Numbered from the stretch's first letter, positions 16,784 through 25,677 are shown. The stretch is DNA of 30,903 nucleotides from a candidate division LCP-89 bacterium (GCA_025774735.1 JALGZU010000010.1:1-30903); one strand, 5' to 3'. Numbers and translations: made by a program. Notes: generated by a model not told the origin, from the letters alone.

Positions 16784-18122
16784 GAATTTCCGCCTCAACT
16801 GCATCTTGCGCGTCATTGCAATCAGCGTCACCTTCGCGCTCTTCATGTACCTGCTTTTCCAGACGAGGCTTTTCGCCACGACCGCAATCGTCGGCATCCT
16901 CGCCCTCTTACAGGTGCTCGCATTGCTCTGGTTCGTCGAGAAGACCAACCGGGATCTGGCTCGCTTTCTGGAATCCATCAAGTATTCCGACTTCTCGCAG
17001 GTCTTCTCGAGCAGTGTAAAAGGGTCGTCGTTCGAGGGTCTGAACGAGGCCTTTAATGAAGTTCTGGCGGAATTCCAGCGGGTCAGACGGGAGAAGGAGG
17101 AGCATTTCAGGTACCTGCAGACGGTGGTGCAGCATGTGGGAACCGGGTTGATCGCCTTCAAGCGGGAGGGTGAAGTCGCCTTGATCAACAATGCAGCGAA
17201 GCGAATGCTGCAGGTGGCTCACCTGAAAAACATCGCCGAGCTGGCTGCTGTCAGCGGGGAGCTGGCGGAGAAATTGGCGTCAATGAAGGCGGGCGATAAG
17301 CTGCAGTTGAGATTAGCCCTGAACAACGACATATCGCAACTGGCAGTGCACGCCGCCGAGTTCATTCTATCCCAGCAGCGTTTTGTGCTCGTCTCCCTGC
17401 AGAATATCAAGAGTGAACTGGAAGAGAAGGAGATGGAAGCCTGGCAGACCCTGATCCGCATCCTGACCCATGAGATCATGAACTCGATCACCCCTATTTC
17501 ATCCCTCGCCTCGACAACCAATTCCATCCTCTCTGAAGAATTGGATGATGGTGCGTTTACTCTTACCAAAGAGGCCCGTGATGATGTAATCAGCGCCGTA
17601 AGGACCATCGAGAAACGCAGCCACGGATTGATGAATTTTGTCGAGAATTACCGCAAGTTGACCCGCATCCCCAAGCCGGACCTGAAAGTCATCCCGGTCG
17701 CTGACCTGTTCGAGAGGATTGCCAGCCTCATGAAGGATCAGATCGAACAGAGTTCGATCGACTGCCGGATATCCATCGTTCCCCCGGCGCTGAAACTGAA
17801 GGCAGATCCGGTCCTCATCGAACAGGTCCTGATCAATCTCTGCAAGAACGCCGTGGAGGCGGTGTCCGAGAGGTCGGACGCTGTCATCGAAATGGCGGCG
17901 CGTTCGGACAATCATGGTAAGACGGTGATTCAAATCGCCGACAACGGCCAGGGCATCGAGGCTGATGTCGTGGATAAGATTTTCATACCTTTCTTCACGA
18001 CCAAACCCGAAGGATCGGGCATCGGCCTGAGTCTCTCCAAGCAGATCATGCGGCTGCATGGGGGGACTCTGAAAGCCTCATCGGAATCCGGTGTCAGGAC
18101 GCAGTTTACGCTCAGATTTTAG
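16773..18122 (+). CDS. membrane sensor histidine kinase (NtrY-like)
   Basis: The 449-residue partner kinase of the response regulator. Two helices near the N terminus (about 13-30 and 36-56) enclose only a few residues, so it has almost no periplasmic sensor and probably senses in or near the membrane or in the cytoplasm. A HAMP/linker-like region with coiled-coil character spans 60-115, and a PAS-like domain about 116-215 (VVQHVGTGLIAFKREGEVAL). The phosphoacceptor is H233 in LTHEIMNSITPIS. The ATPase domain has an N box around N355-N359 (NLCKNAVEAV), a G1 box DNGQG at 390-394, an F box (FIPFFTT) and a G2 box GSGIGLSLSK. The ATG overlaps the end of the regulator gene and uses GGAG inside it, so the two are translationally coupled. 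Confidence 0.93.
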   Translation: MVFKNFRLNCILRVIAISVTFALFMYLLFQTRLFATTAIVGILALLQVLALLWFVEKTNRDLARFLESIKYSDFSQVFSSSVKGSSFEGLNEAFNEVLAEFQRVRREKEEHFRYLQTVVQHVGTGLIAFKREGEVALINNAAKRMLQVAHLKNIAELAAVSGELAEKLASMKAGDKLQLRLALNNDISQLAVHAAEFILSQQRFVLVSLQNIKSELEEKEMEAWQTLIRILTHEIMNSITPISSLASTTNSILSEELDDGAFTLTKEARDDVISAVRTIEKRSHGLMNFVENYRKLTRIPKPDLKVIPVADLFERIASLMKDQIEQSSIDCRISIVPPALKLKADPVLIEQVLINLCKNAVEAVSERSDAVIEMAARSDNHGKTVIQIADNGQGIEADVVDKIFIPFFTTKPEGSGIGLSLSKQIMRLHGGTLKASSESGVRTQFTLRF

Positions 18123-18192
18123 ACGCTGAGGGGTGTGCAATGCGTGCGTAATCGTTTGCAGATGATTCGTAAAAGAGTGGGTAATGTGATTT

Positions 18193-18218
18193 AGGTCTTG
18201 TATGCGGGGCCTTTTTTT
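18193..18218 (+). terminator. weak rho-independent terminator after the two-component genes
   Basis: AGGTC (18193-18197) can pair with GGCCT (18208-18212), including one G-T wobble, with a 10-base loop and a run of seven T. It lies 70 nt after the kinase stop. The stem is short, so efficiency is uncertain. Confidence 0.45.
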
Positions 18219-18226
18219 ATTATATT
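18198..18226 (+). promoter_or_regulatory. possible sigma70 promoter of the peptidase gene
   Basis: TTGTAT at 18198-18203 and TATATT at 18221-18226 are separated by 17 bases. The -10 box is close to consensus and the -35 box matches four of six. It overlaps the putative terminator. The transcript would carry a leader of about 120 nt, in which I see no clear structured element. Confidence 0.35.
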
Positions 18227-18354
18227 ATATGAAGAGGTACGCAAATTGCGCTATAGACTATTCTGAATGATCTCCAGGTCAGTGAACGGCCAGCCTTTGG
18301 CTGAGATATCCTTTTTGATCGATTTCAGAGATTAAGAATAAACGATAAGGTTAA

Positions 18355-21012
18355 ATGAAAGGGCTTGACGTGAAAAAACTGAGCTGTATTGTAATCTGCC
18401 TGCTGATAATGGCGAGTACAGTCTCGTCGGCGGAGTGGGTGAATCTGACGGGATCCAATGATCCGCCCGCAGTCGAACTGCGGGAATCGACCGTCGAGAA
18501 GACCGTTCTGACCTACCGGATAAACGGGTTCGAGCGGGATGAAATCGTCATTGACGGAGCGTCGTACACCTTCATCGGTCTGGACGATGAAAGCCGTTTG
18601 TGGGTAAAGGGATATCCCGAACTGCCGCGCCTCTGCCGCAGCCTTATCATCCCGGATGACGGGGTGATGGAGGCAATGGTATTGCATTCCGAGTACGTGG
18701 AGATCAGCGGCATGAGAATCGCCCCCTCCAAGGGACACCTTCTGAGGTCGATTGATCCCGCCGACGTTCCCTACGAGTTCGGTGAAGTCTATCAGCGAGA
18801 CGCCTGGTATCCGGAAAATGTCGTTGAACTTCGTGAGCCTTATATTCTGCGCGACCTGCGCGGCCAGGTGGTTGAGGTCAACGCGTTCCAGTACAACCCG
18901 GCGCGCCAGGTTCTGCGGATCTATACGGAGTTGACGATCGAGGTCACCCGGGCAGGTAGCGGCGGCGCCAACGTGCTGCAGCGTAGCGAAGCGTTGAGTA
19001 AGATGGATCCGGAATTCAAGAGCATTTACGCCCGGCATTTCCTGAATTTCGACCTGGACCGGTATGAGCCCGTCGAAGAGATCGGCCCCATGCTGATCAT
19101 CACCTATGACGGGTTTCACGATGCCGTCATGCCGCTGGCCGACTGGAAGAACCAGAAGGGAATCCCGACAACCGTGGTGAATGTTTCGGCGATCGGTAAT
19201 GACGCGGGTGCGATCAAAAATTACATCTCCAGTGTTTACTTCGGCACCGGCCTGACCTTCGTACTGCTGGTCGGGGATGCAGCTCAGGTGACAACCCCCA
19301 GCGGCGGTGAAGATCCGACCTATGCTCAGCTCGCCGGGAGCGACCATTATCCCGAACTCTTCGTGGGACGCTTTTCGGCGGAAACTCTCGATCATGTCAA
19401 CACACAGGTCGAGCGGACCATCGAATATGAACAGGCTCTGACGGGCATGGGCGACTGGTATCATAAGGGAACCGGCCTCGCTTCCAATCAGGGTCCGGGC
19501 CACTATGGGGAAGACGATGATGAGCACATGGACCTGATCCGCGGCGATCTGATGCGCTATACGTACACTGAGGTCGATCAATTCTACGATCCTTATGCGA
19601 CTTCCGGGATGGTCACCACCGCCATGAATGAAGGTCGCGGCATTACCAACTACTGCGGCCATGGCAGCACCAATTCCTGGGGTACGACCGGCTTCAACAA
19701 TGGGGATGTCAACGCACTGGTCAATGACAACATGCTGCACTTCGGCACAACGGTGGCGTGTCTCTGTGGTAACTTCGCCAACTCGACCTGCTTCGCCGAA
19801 GCCTGGCTGCGCGCCACTCATAACGGCGAGCCGACGGGAGCGGTGGGCTTTTTCGCCTCTACCATCAGCCAGTCCTGGTCACCGCCGATGTACGCTCAGG
19901 ACGAGTTCATCGACCTGATGTGCGCGGAGACCTTCAGCAGTTATGGCGCCCTCTGCTACAATGGCGTCATGCTCATGATCGATGAATCCGGATCATCGGG
20001 CAACAACGAGGCGGATCACTGGACTGTCTTTGGTGATCCCTCGTTGCAGGTGCGGACGGATACACCGACCGACTTGACTGTCACCCACGACAACCAGGTC
20101 AACATCGGTCAAACCACGTTTGAGGTTACCGTCGCCGGCGTCGAAGGCGCCCTGGCGGCCCTTTCCGCCGCCGGGAGCTTCCTGGGGAATGGCTACAGCG
20201 ACGCATCCGGCCTGGCCACGATCGAAATCACAGGCCCTCTACCCGCCGGTGCAGACGTCACCGTCACCGTGACCGCCTACAACAGCGTGCCCTACGTCGG
20301 TACGATCCCCGTCCTCGGTTCTGCTCCCAATGTAGCGGTGAACTTTACTCCGGTCGGCCTCCCAATTCAGATTCCGGCTTCGGGCGGCAGCTTCGATTAC
20401 AATATCGAGGCGACAAACTCTGAAGCTACCCAACAGGTATTCCACGTCTGGTGCGACGTGACTCTGCCGGACGGGAGCATTTACGGGCCGGTGTTAGGCC
20501 CCGCCAACGTGACTCTGGATGCCGGGGGAACGATCAGTCGTGACCGCACCCAGAACGTCCCCGCGGGAGCCCCAGAGGGAACCTACAGCTACAACGCCTA
20601 CGCCGGTGTATATCCCATCGCCGAATGGAGTACGGACAGCTTCAACTTCGAGAAATTGTCCTCAGGCGATGGCATGGCGGTACTGGGCTGGGAGAACAGC
20701 GGTGAAGCGTTCGATGTGTGGATCTCTGCCGCTACGAACGAAGTACCGGGTGAGTTTACCCTTCTGAGTGCCTATCCCAATCCCTTCAACCCGACGACGA
20801 ACATCAGTTTTGCCCTGCCCCAGGCAGCGAAAGTCAGTCTGAGCGTCTACGACGTCAGCGGCCGCCTGGTGGCGACGCTGGTCGACGGCTGGCGGGATGC
20901 GGGCATGCATGACGCCGTATTCGATGCAAGTGCGCTGGCATCGGGTGTGTACGTCTATCGGTTGTCTGCTGGTGACGTTACGATGCAGAATAAGATGGTG
21001 CTGATGAAATAA
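18355..21012 (+). CDS. secreted cysteine peptidase, family C25 (gingipain-like), with type IX secretion sorting domain
   Basis: An 885-residue extracellular protease. Order: signal peptide (about 1-25, KKLSCIVICLLIMASTVSSA), N-terminal prodomain (about 27-240), C25 catalytic domain (about 245-570), an Ig-like domain (about 570-665), a further beta domain (about 670-765), and a C-terminal sorting domain (about 800-885). The catalytic pair is H436 (NYCGHGS) and C469 (VACLCGNF), 33 residues apart, the same spacing as H211 and C244 of gingipain R from memory. The sorting domain has the usual YPNPFNPTT, VYDVSGRLV and ALASGVYVYRL elements, so the protein should cross the outer membrane by the type IX system. 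An alternative GTG start at 18370, with AAAGGG 6 nt upstream, would give MKKLSCIV and is equally plausible. Specificity is unknown. Confidence 0.93.
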   Translation: MKGLDVKKLSCIVICLLIMASTVSSAEWVNLTGSNDPPAVELRESTVEKTVLTYRINGFERDEIVIDGASYTFIGLDDESRLWVKGYPELPRLCRSLIIPDDGVMEAMVLHSEYVEISGMRIAPSKGHLLRSIDPADVPYEFGEVYQRDAWYPENVVELREPYILRDLRGQVVEVNAFQYNPARQVLRIYTELTIEVTRAGSGGANVLQRSEALSKMDPEFKSIYARHFLNFDLDRYEPVEEIGPMLIITYDGFHDAVMPLADWKNQKGIPTTVVNVSAIGNDAGAIKNYISSVYFGTGLTFVLLVGDAAQVTTPSGGEDPTYAQLAGSDHYPELFVGRFSAETLDHVNTQVERTIEYEQALTGMGDWYHKGTGLASNQGPGHYGEDDDEHMDLIRGDLMRYTYTEVDQFYDPYATSGMVTTAMNEGRGITNYCGHGSTNSWGTTGFNNGDVNALVNDNMLHFGTTVACLCGNFANSTCFAEAWLRATHNGEPTGAVGFFASTISQSWSPPMYAQDEFIDLMCAETFSSYGALCYNGVMLMIDESGSSGNNEADHWTVFGDPSLQVRTDTPTDLTVTHDNQVNIGQTTFEVTVAGVEGALAALSAAGSFLGNGYSDASGLATIEITGPLPAGADVTVTVTAYNSVPYVGTIPVLGSAPNVAVNFTPVGLPIQIPASGGSFDYNIEATNSEATQQVFHVWCDVTLPDGSIYGPVLGPANVTLDAGGTISRDRTQNVPAGAPEGTYSYNAYAGVYPIAEWSTDSFNFEKLSSGDGMAVLGWENSGEAFDVWISAATNEVPGEFTLLSAYPNPFNPTTNISFALPQAAKVSLSVYDVSGRLVATLVDGWRDAGMHDAVFDASALASGVYVYRLSAGDVTMQNKMVLMK

Positions 21013-21030
21013 TCACCGGCAAACAACACC

Positions 21031-21057
21031 AAAGCCCCCGTCCAGGGGGCTTTTTTA
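21031..21057 (+). terminator. strong rho-independent terminator after the peptidase gene
   Basis: AAAGCCCCC (21031-21039) pairs perfectly with GGGGGCTTT (21045-21053) around a 5-base loop and runs into six T. It is 18 nt after the peptidase stop codon and isolates it from the next gene. Confidence 0.93.
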
Positions 21058-21129
21058 TTGCTCCAATGACACTCAGTCAACCATTTTCAACTGAATCAGG
21101 CAACTTTAGTGGCCTCGCCCAGTTTTGCC

Positions 21130-21158
21130 TTGACATCCTCAAGGCATTCTGTTATATT
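21130..21158 (+). promoter_or_regulatory. sigma70 promoter of the Mo-oxidoreductase/desulfurase fusion
   Basis: A consensus -35 TTGACA (21130-21135) and TATATT (21153-21158) are separated by exactly 17 bases. The transcript would start near 21165, giving a leader of about 60 nt, too short for a molybdenum-cofactor riboswitch. The gene start at 21227 has AAAGG 7 nt upstream. Confidence 0.75.
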
Positions 21159-21226
21159 GCACGAGGCTGCTGTAAGCAGGCTCTGGTGATACGGTTATTC
21201 GTTAAACGGATCGAAAAGGTTGTTCG

Positions 21227-24200
21227 ATGGCTGAGCTGTTCTGGAAGAAGGGGATCTGCGGCATCTGTCCGGCGGGGTGCTGGGTGGAGGTTGGGATGGC
21301 TGACGGCAAGCTGGTGGACATCCGGGCGGATGAGGGCCACCCACTTGGCATGATCTGCCGCCGCGGCGAACACGCCCCGGAAATCGTCTATTCGGAACAC
21401 CGGCTCCGCTACCCGATGAAGCGTGTCGGGCCCAAAGGCACCCTGGAATTCGAACGCATCTCCTGGGATGAAGCCTACGAAGTAATCATACAGAATTTAG
21501 AGAAGATCAAGCGGGAGTCCGGCCCCGAAGCGGTCTCGATCTATACGGGTCGGGGCGCCTTCGAACTCTCCCTGTGCGATATGTTCCAGCCCCGGGACGT
21601 GGCCGTGTCATCGGCCTCGAACGTGCTGTTTCCGTTCGGATCTCCCAATACCATGGGGGTGGGCGCTCTTTGCTACGTCTCCTTCGCCATGATCGCCCCG
21701 CACGTGACCATGGGGCGGATGCTGATCGACATGTTTACCGACATGGAGAATGCCGAGACGCTGGTGGTCTGGGGAGCCAATCCCGCCACCGATTCTCCGC
21801 CGCTGGACATGCACCGGCTGGAGGCTGCGGCCCGGCGGGGAGCGGACGTCGTGGTCATCGATCCAAGGCGGACCGAGACCGTCACCCGCACCGGCGCTCA
21901 GTGGATTCCCATCCGGCCCGGTACCGATGGAGCTCTGGCCTTGAGTATGATCGAAGTCATGATCGATGAGGATCTGTACGATGAAGATTTCGCCGAGAAC
22001 TGGTGTCACGGCTTCGATGACCTGCGGACGTACGTACAGCATTTCCAACCGGAGGTTAGCGCAGAGATCACCGGCGTGCCTGCGGAAACGATCCGCCAGT
22101 TAGCCCGCCATCTTTGCAGCGCCACCGGCGCCTGTCCGGTCATGTACACCGGTCTGGAATATTCCGATAGCGGCATCCAGGCCATCCGCGCCGTGCTTAC
22201 ACTCTTTGCCCTGGCGGGGCATCTGGACGTTGCCGGGGGCATCGGCCTGGCCATGAAGGGGATGCATTTCCTCATCAACAGGTCCTGCAACCAGCCGAAT
22301 CCCAACCCGAAGCTGGCTGTGGCCAGGGACAAATACCCCATTTACAGCGCTTATCGTGGTGAGTCACATGCCACCGGCCTGGTGAACTCAGTTCTCGAGG
22401 GAGAACCGTACCCCATCCGGGGCCTGATCGTCCACGGTGCGTCGCTGCTCACCTCTTGGCCGCAGAGTTCCGTCTGGAGGGAGACTCTGTCCAAACTCGA
22501 TTTTGTCACCTGCATTGATCGGCAGTTGACCGCGGACGCAGCTTACGCCGACGTCGTTCTGCCCGCCACGACCATGTTCGAGATCGAGTCGTACATGGTT
22601 TACGGTCCCATCTTCCGGCTTAGAGAGAAGCTCATCGAACCGGTGGGTGAAGCCCGTAATGACTACCTGATCATGGCCGAGCTGGCCGGGCGGCTGGATT
22701 ACGGCCATCTGTATCCTCAGTCTGAGGCTGACCTGGTCCGGTTTGCTTTGGAGGGGTCGGGTTATACGAGGGAGGAGATTGAGAAAGCGGGCGGCTGGGT
22801 CAAGATCCCCACACCCATGATGGAGTACAAGAAATGGAACAAGGGGAAACTCCGCGGGGATGACCAACCGGGATTCGATACTCCCACGGGTAAGTTTGAA
22901 ATCCGATCCAGTGTACTGGAAGAATACGGTTATGAGCCGCTGCCGAAATACACGGAACCGAAGGAAGGACCCTTGGCGAACCGGGAGTTCGCGCAACGAT
23001 TTCCGCTGGTTTTCAATTCCGGCGCCCGCCCGCACACGGACTTTCGCAGCCAGCACCACGGCATCGATGGGCTGCTGAAAGACAATCCCGAACCAACAGT
23101 TGAGATTAACACGAAGGATGCCGAAGATCGAAACATTCGGTCCGGCGATCTGGTCGAGGTCAGCACTGAGCGGGGCAGCGTCCCCTTCCGGGCGAGGGTC
23201 ACCGATGACATCGTCCAGGGAGCCATCGAATGCAACATGGGGGGTGGTACGCCGGTCGGTCCACGGGCCTGGCGGGAGTGGAACGTCAATGAATTGACCG
23301 ATTTGGGCAACTGCGATCCCATCTCCGGTTTTCCGGTGTATAAAGCGCTACTCTGCGAAGTGCGCAAACTCGAAAAGGGATCGGATCTGACGCGGCCGAA
23401 GGTTGTATCACTAACGAGCGTGAAAGAAGCGGAAGCTCCGCTGGCGAAAAAGCCGCTCCGACGTATCTATCTAGACAATAACGCAACCACAATTGTGGCT
23501 GAACAGGTACGCGATATGATGCTGCCGTATTTAGAAGCGGTCCACGGTAATCCGTCGAGCATCCATGGAGTCGGCCGGGACGCTCGAGAAGCGGTCGAAA
23601 CGGCCCGCCGCCAGGTGGCGAAACTGATCAATACCCGGCCCCGCCGCATCATCTTCACCGGCAGCGGATCGGAAGCGGACAACCTGGCCCTGAAGGGTGT
23701 CGCGCAAGCTCACAGGGCGAAGGGAAACCACATCGTCACCAGCAGCATCGAACATCCTGCGGTGATGCAAACCTGCAGATTCCTGGAAAAGACGGGATAC
23801 CGCGTGACCTACCTGGAGGTGGACGAATTAGGCCTCGTCCATCCGGACAAACTTCGGGAAGCCGTGACGGGGGAGACGATCCTGGTTTCCATTATCATGG
23901 CCAACAACGAAGTGGGCACGATTCAACCCATCAGGGAGCTCTGTGAGATCGCGCACGAGAGAGGAGTGCTCTTCCACACCGACGCGGTGCAGGCGGCGGG
24001 CAAAATCGAGGTGGACGTGGAGGATCTGGACGTCGATGTGTTGAGCCTGTCCGGCCATAAGTTCCATGGTCCGAAGGGTGTGGGGGCTCTGTACGTGAAG
24101 AAGGGGGTCGAAATCGAACCGCTCATTCACGGCGGCAGCCAGGAGGGCCGGCTGCGGGCGGGAACGGAGAACGTCCCTGCGATTGTGGGCATCGGCAGAG

Positions 24201-24616
24201 CGTCAGAACTGGCTTTGCAAAAACTGTCTCACGCCGGGAAAATGGTTGATTTGCGGGACAGGCTGGAACAGGGCATCCGAGACTTGATTCCCAAAGCAGT
24301 GTTGAACGGCCATCCGGCATTACGCCTGCCCAACACGCTCAACCTGATACTGCCGAATCTGCGGGGGGAATCGCTGGTGGTGGCGCTGGATCAGCAGGGG
24401 ATATCGCTATCGTCCGGGTCGGCCTGCAAATCGGATTCGCCGGAGCCCACGCACGTGCTGTTGGCGATGGGGAAATCGGAGGAAGAAGCGCACTGTTCGG
24501 TGAGATTTTCGCTGTCGCACGATACCACCGAGGAAGACATCGAGGAGACGGTGGCGGCTCTGGCGCGGGTGCTGGAGGAGATGGAGACGACGGTGAGGTT
24601 TTTGCCGTGTAAGTGA
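21227..24616 (+). CDS. fusion protein: molybdopterin (bis-MGD) oxidoreductase + cysteine desulfurase
   Basis: One uninterrupted 1129-residue frame. Residues 1-712 are a DMSO-reductase-superfamily oxidoreductase: 4Fe-4S ligands C11, C14, C18 and C44 (CGICPAGC, ICRRG), the likely Mo/W ligand C149 (GSPNTMGVGALCYVS), MGD-binding WGANPATDSP (182-191) and VIDPRRT (210-216), and a C-terminal dinucleotide-binding domain (about 595-710). There is no Tat signal, so it is cytoplasmic. After a linker of about 35 residues, residues 746-1129 form a complete IscS/NifS-type desulfurase: DNNATT (750-755), H843, PLP lysine K945 (SGHKFHGPKG) and sulfur-carrying C1067 (SSGSACKSD). Known biology: FdhD in E. coli carries sulfur from IscS to the Mo cofactor of formate dehydrogenase, so the fusion could load its own cofactor. 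Y150 replaces the histidine that follows the ligand in formate dehydrogenases, so formate is doubtful as substrate. No partner subunit gene is nearby. Confidence 0.93.
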   Translation: MAELFWKKGICGICPAGCWVEVGMADGKLVDIRADEGHPLGMICRRGEHAPEIVYSEHRLRYPMKRVGPKGTLEFERISWDEAYEVIIQNLEKIKRESGPEAVSIYTGRGAFELSLCDMFQPRDVAVSSASNVLFPFGSPNTMGVGALCYVSFAMIAPHVTMGRMLIDMFTDMENAETLVVWGANPATDSPPLDMHRLEAAARRGADVVVIDPRRTETVTRTGAQWIPIRPGTDGALALSMIEVMIDEDLYDEDFAENWCHGFDDLRTYVQHFQPEVSAEITGVPAETIRQLARHLCSATGACPVMYTGLEYSDSGIQAIRAVLTLFALAGHLDVAGGIGLAMKGMHFLINRSCNQPNPNPKLAVARDKYPIYSAYRGESHATGLVNSVLEGEPYPIRGLIVHGASLLTSWPQSSVWRETLSKLDFVTCIDRQLTADAAYADVVLPATTMFEIESYMVYGPIFRLREKLIEPVGEARNDYLIMAELAGRLDYGHLYPQSEADLVRFALEGSGYTREEIEKAGGWVKIPTPMMEYKKWNKGKLRGDDQPGFDTPTGKFEIRSSVLEEYGYEPLPKYTEPKEGPLANREFAQRFPLVFNSGARPHTDFRSQHHGIDGLLKDNPEPTVEINTKDAEDRNIRSGDLVEVSTERGSVPFRARVTDDIVQGAIECNMGGGTPVGPRAWREWNVNELTDLGNCDPISGFPVYKALLCEVRKLEKGSDLTRPKVVSLTSVKEAEAPLAKKPLRRIYLDNNATTIVAEQVRDMMLPYLEAVHGNPSSIHGVGRDAREAVETARRQVAKLINTRPRRIIFTGSGSEADNLALKGVAQAHRAKGNHIVTSSIEHPAVMQTCRFLEKTGYRVTYLEVDELGLVHPDKLREAVTGETILVSIIMANNEVGTIQPIRELCEIAHERGVLFHTDAVQAAGKIEVDVEDLDVDVLSLSGHKFHGPKGVGALYVKKGVEIEPLIHGGSQEGRLRAGTENVPAIVGIGRASELALQKLSHAGKMVDLRDRLEQGIRDLIPKAVLNGHPALRLPNTLNLILPNLRGESLVVALDQQGISLSSGSACKSDSPEPTHVLLAMGKSEEEAHCSVRFSLSHDTTEEDIEETVAALARVLEEMETTVRFLPCK

Positions 24617-24644
24617 TTAAAATCACTGATGATACTGAATCTCA

Positions 24645-24686
24645 AAGCCAGATTCCGAGCTCAAAATGGGCAGAGAATCCTGGCTT
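24645..24686. terminator. inverted repeat between convergent genes, probable bidirectional terminator
   Basis: AAGCCAGATTC (24645-24655) pairs with GAATCCTGGCTT (24675-24686) except for one bulged base, around a loop of about 19 bases. It lies in the 89-bp gap between the stop of the fusion gene and the stop of egtD, where a shared terminator is expected. The T run is weak (CTTTC), so termination is inferred from position and symmetry. Confidence 0.5.
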
Positions 24687-24705
24687 CTTTCGTCGTATAG
24701 TTATA

Positions 24706-25677
24706 CTACCTCACCTCAAAAAACTGCACGCTGAAAAGGTCGGAGTCGTCCGTCCAGACCGCCTTTCGCTCAAATCCCGCCTGCCCGGCGAGTGCTCCGA
24801 ACTCATCCAAGCCATACTTGTAAGAGTTTTCCGTATGGATGGTTTCGCCTTTTTTGAGGCCGATTTCGACTCCGTCCAGTTCGATGGTCTGTTCAGTCTT
24901 ACTGGTTAGATGCATCTCGATGCGGCCCTCGTCCCGGTTGTAAAAGGCGCTGTGCTCGAACTGATCCGGGTTTAGGTCGGCATCCAGTTCGTTCTGCAGC
25001 CTGCGGAGTAAATTCAGGTTGAACTCCGCCGTGACGCCCGCCTGGTCGTTATAGGCTGCTTCCAAGATGTCGATACTTTTTTTCAGATCCAATCCGATCA
25101 ACAGTCCGCCTCCATTCGACACCAGATTTGCAATCCTGTTCAGCAGCGTGTGTACGCCTTCGGGTGTGAAGTTGCCGATGGTAGAGCCAGGGAAATAGAC
25201 GCATTTCCGGCTGACCTGCCGTGGCGGCATGGGGACGTCGAAATCCCTGCTGAAGTCCGCGCAGACGGGTAGGATGGGGATGTGGGGGAATTCAGCCGCC
25301 AGCCGTTTGGCGGACTCCTTGAGGTGTCGTTCGGAGATGTCCACCGGGACATACGCAGCCGGATGGGTCAACCGTTTTAACAGCAGCCGGGTCTTCAGGC
25401 TGTTGCCGCTGCCCAGCTCGATCAGTTCGGCTTCGGGGCCGATCCGGTCCGCCATCTCCCCGCTGTGTTCCTGCATGATCGACAATTCAATGCGGGTGGG
25501 GTAGTACTCCGGCAGTTCGCAGATCTTTTCGAAGAGTTCGGAACCGCGTTTATCGTAGAAATATTTGCAGGGAAGCCGCTTAGGCTCATCGGTCAGGCCC
25601 GCCAGAGCGTCGGCGAGAAATTCACTCGTTGCAGGGGAGTACCCGTTCGGTGTGTGCTGCGACAGCATACTGTTCAT
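24706..25677 (-). CDS. egtD: L-histidine N(alpha)-methyltransferase EgtD
   Basis: Transfers three methyl groups from S-adenosylmethionine to the amino group of histidine, giving hercynine, the first step of ergothioneine synthesis. The 323-residue length is typical. The SAM-binding segment is ELIELGSGNSLKTRLLL (84-100). Substrate-pocket residues known from the M. smegmatis enzyme have clear counterparts: the LPEYYPTR segment (55-62), G164 and N169 in PGSTIGN, Y209, M255, E283 and S285. This argues for true histidine methylation rather than a distant relative. The ATG at 25677 has GAGG 6 nt upstream. It is the last gene of a same-strand run, 82 nt after the deacetylase. EgtB, EgtC and EgtE are absent from the window, so the pathway is either completed elsewhere or stops at hercynine. 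Confidence 0.93.
   Translation of the reverse strand: MNSMLSQHTPNGYSPATSEFLADALAGLTDEPKRLPCKYFYDKRGSELFEKICELPEYYPTRIELSIMQEHSGEMADRIGPEAELIELGSGNSLKTRLLLKRLTHPAAYVPVDISERHLKESAKRLAAEFPHIPILPVCADFSRDFDVPMPPRQVSRKCVYFPGSTIGNFTPEGVHTLLNRIANLVSNGGGLLIGLDLKKSIDILEAAYNDQAGVTAEFNLNLLRRLQNELDADLNPDQFEHSAFYNRDEGRIEMHLTSKTEQTIELDGVEIGLKKGETIHTENSYKYGLDEFGALAGQAGFERKAVWTDDSDLFSVQFFEVR

Noticed and set aside
18130..18143. GG-N10-GC pattern directly after the kinase stop, a possible sigma54 promoter for the peptidase
   Set aside because: Only the two dinucleotides match; the surrounding bases lack the TGGCAC and TTGCW context.
18325..19821. A 498-codon open frame on the minus strand opposite the peptidase gene
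   Set aside because: Its translation shows no recognisable domain and it lies wholly opposite a well-supported protease; the length is a by-product of G+C-rich codon use.
21560..21700. Selenocysteine at the Mo site of the oxidoreductase
   Set aside because: The ligand position is an ordinary cysteine codon and there is no in-frame TGA.
22388..23059. A 223-codon minus-strand open frame opposite the Mo-oxidoreductase
   Set aside because: Antisense shadow with no motif, no ribosome site worth noting and strong conserved coding on the other strand.
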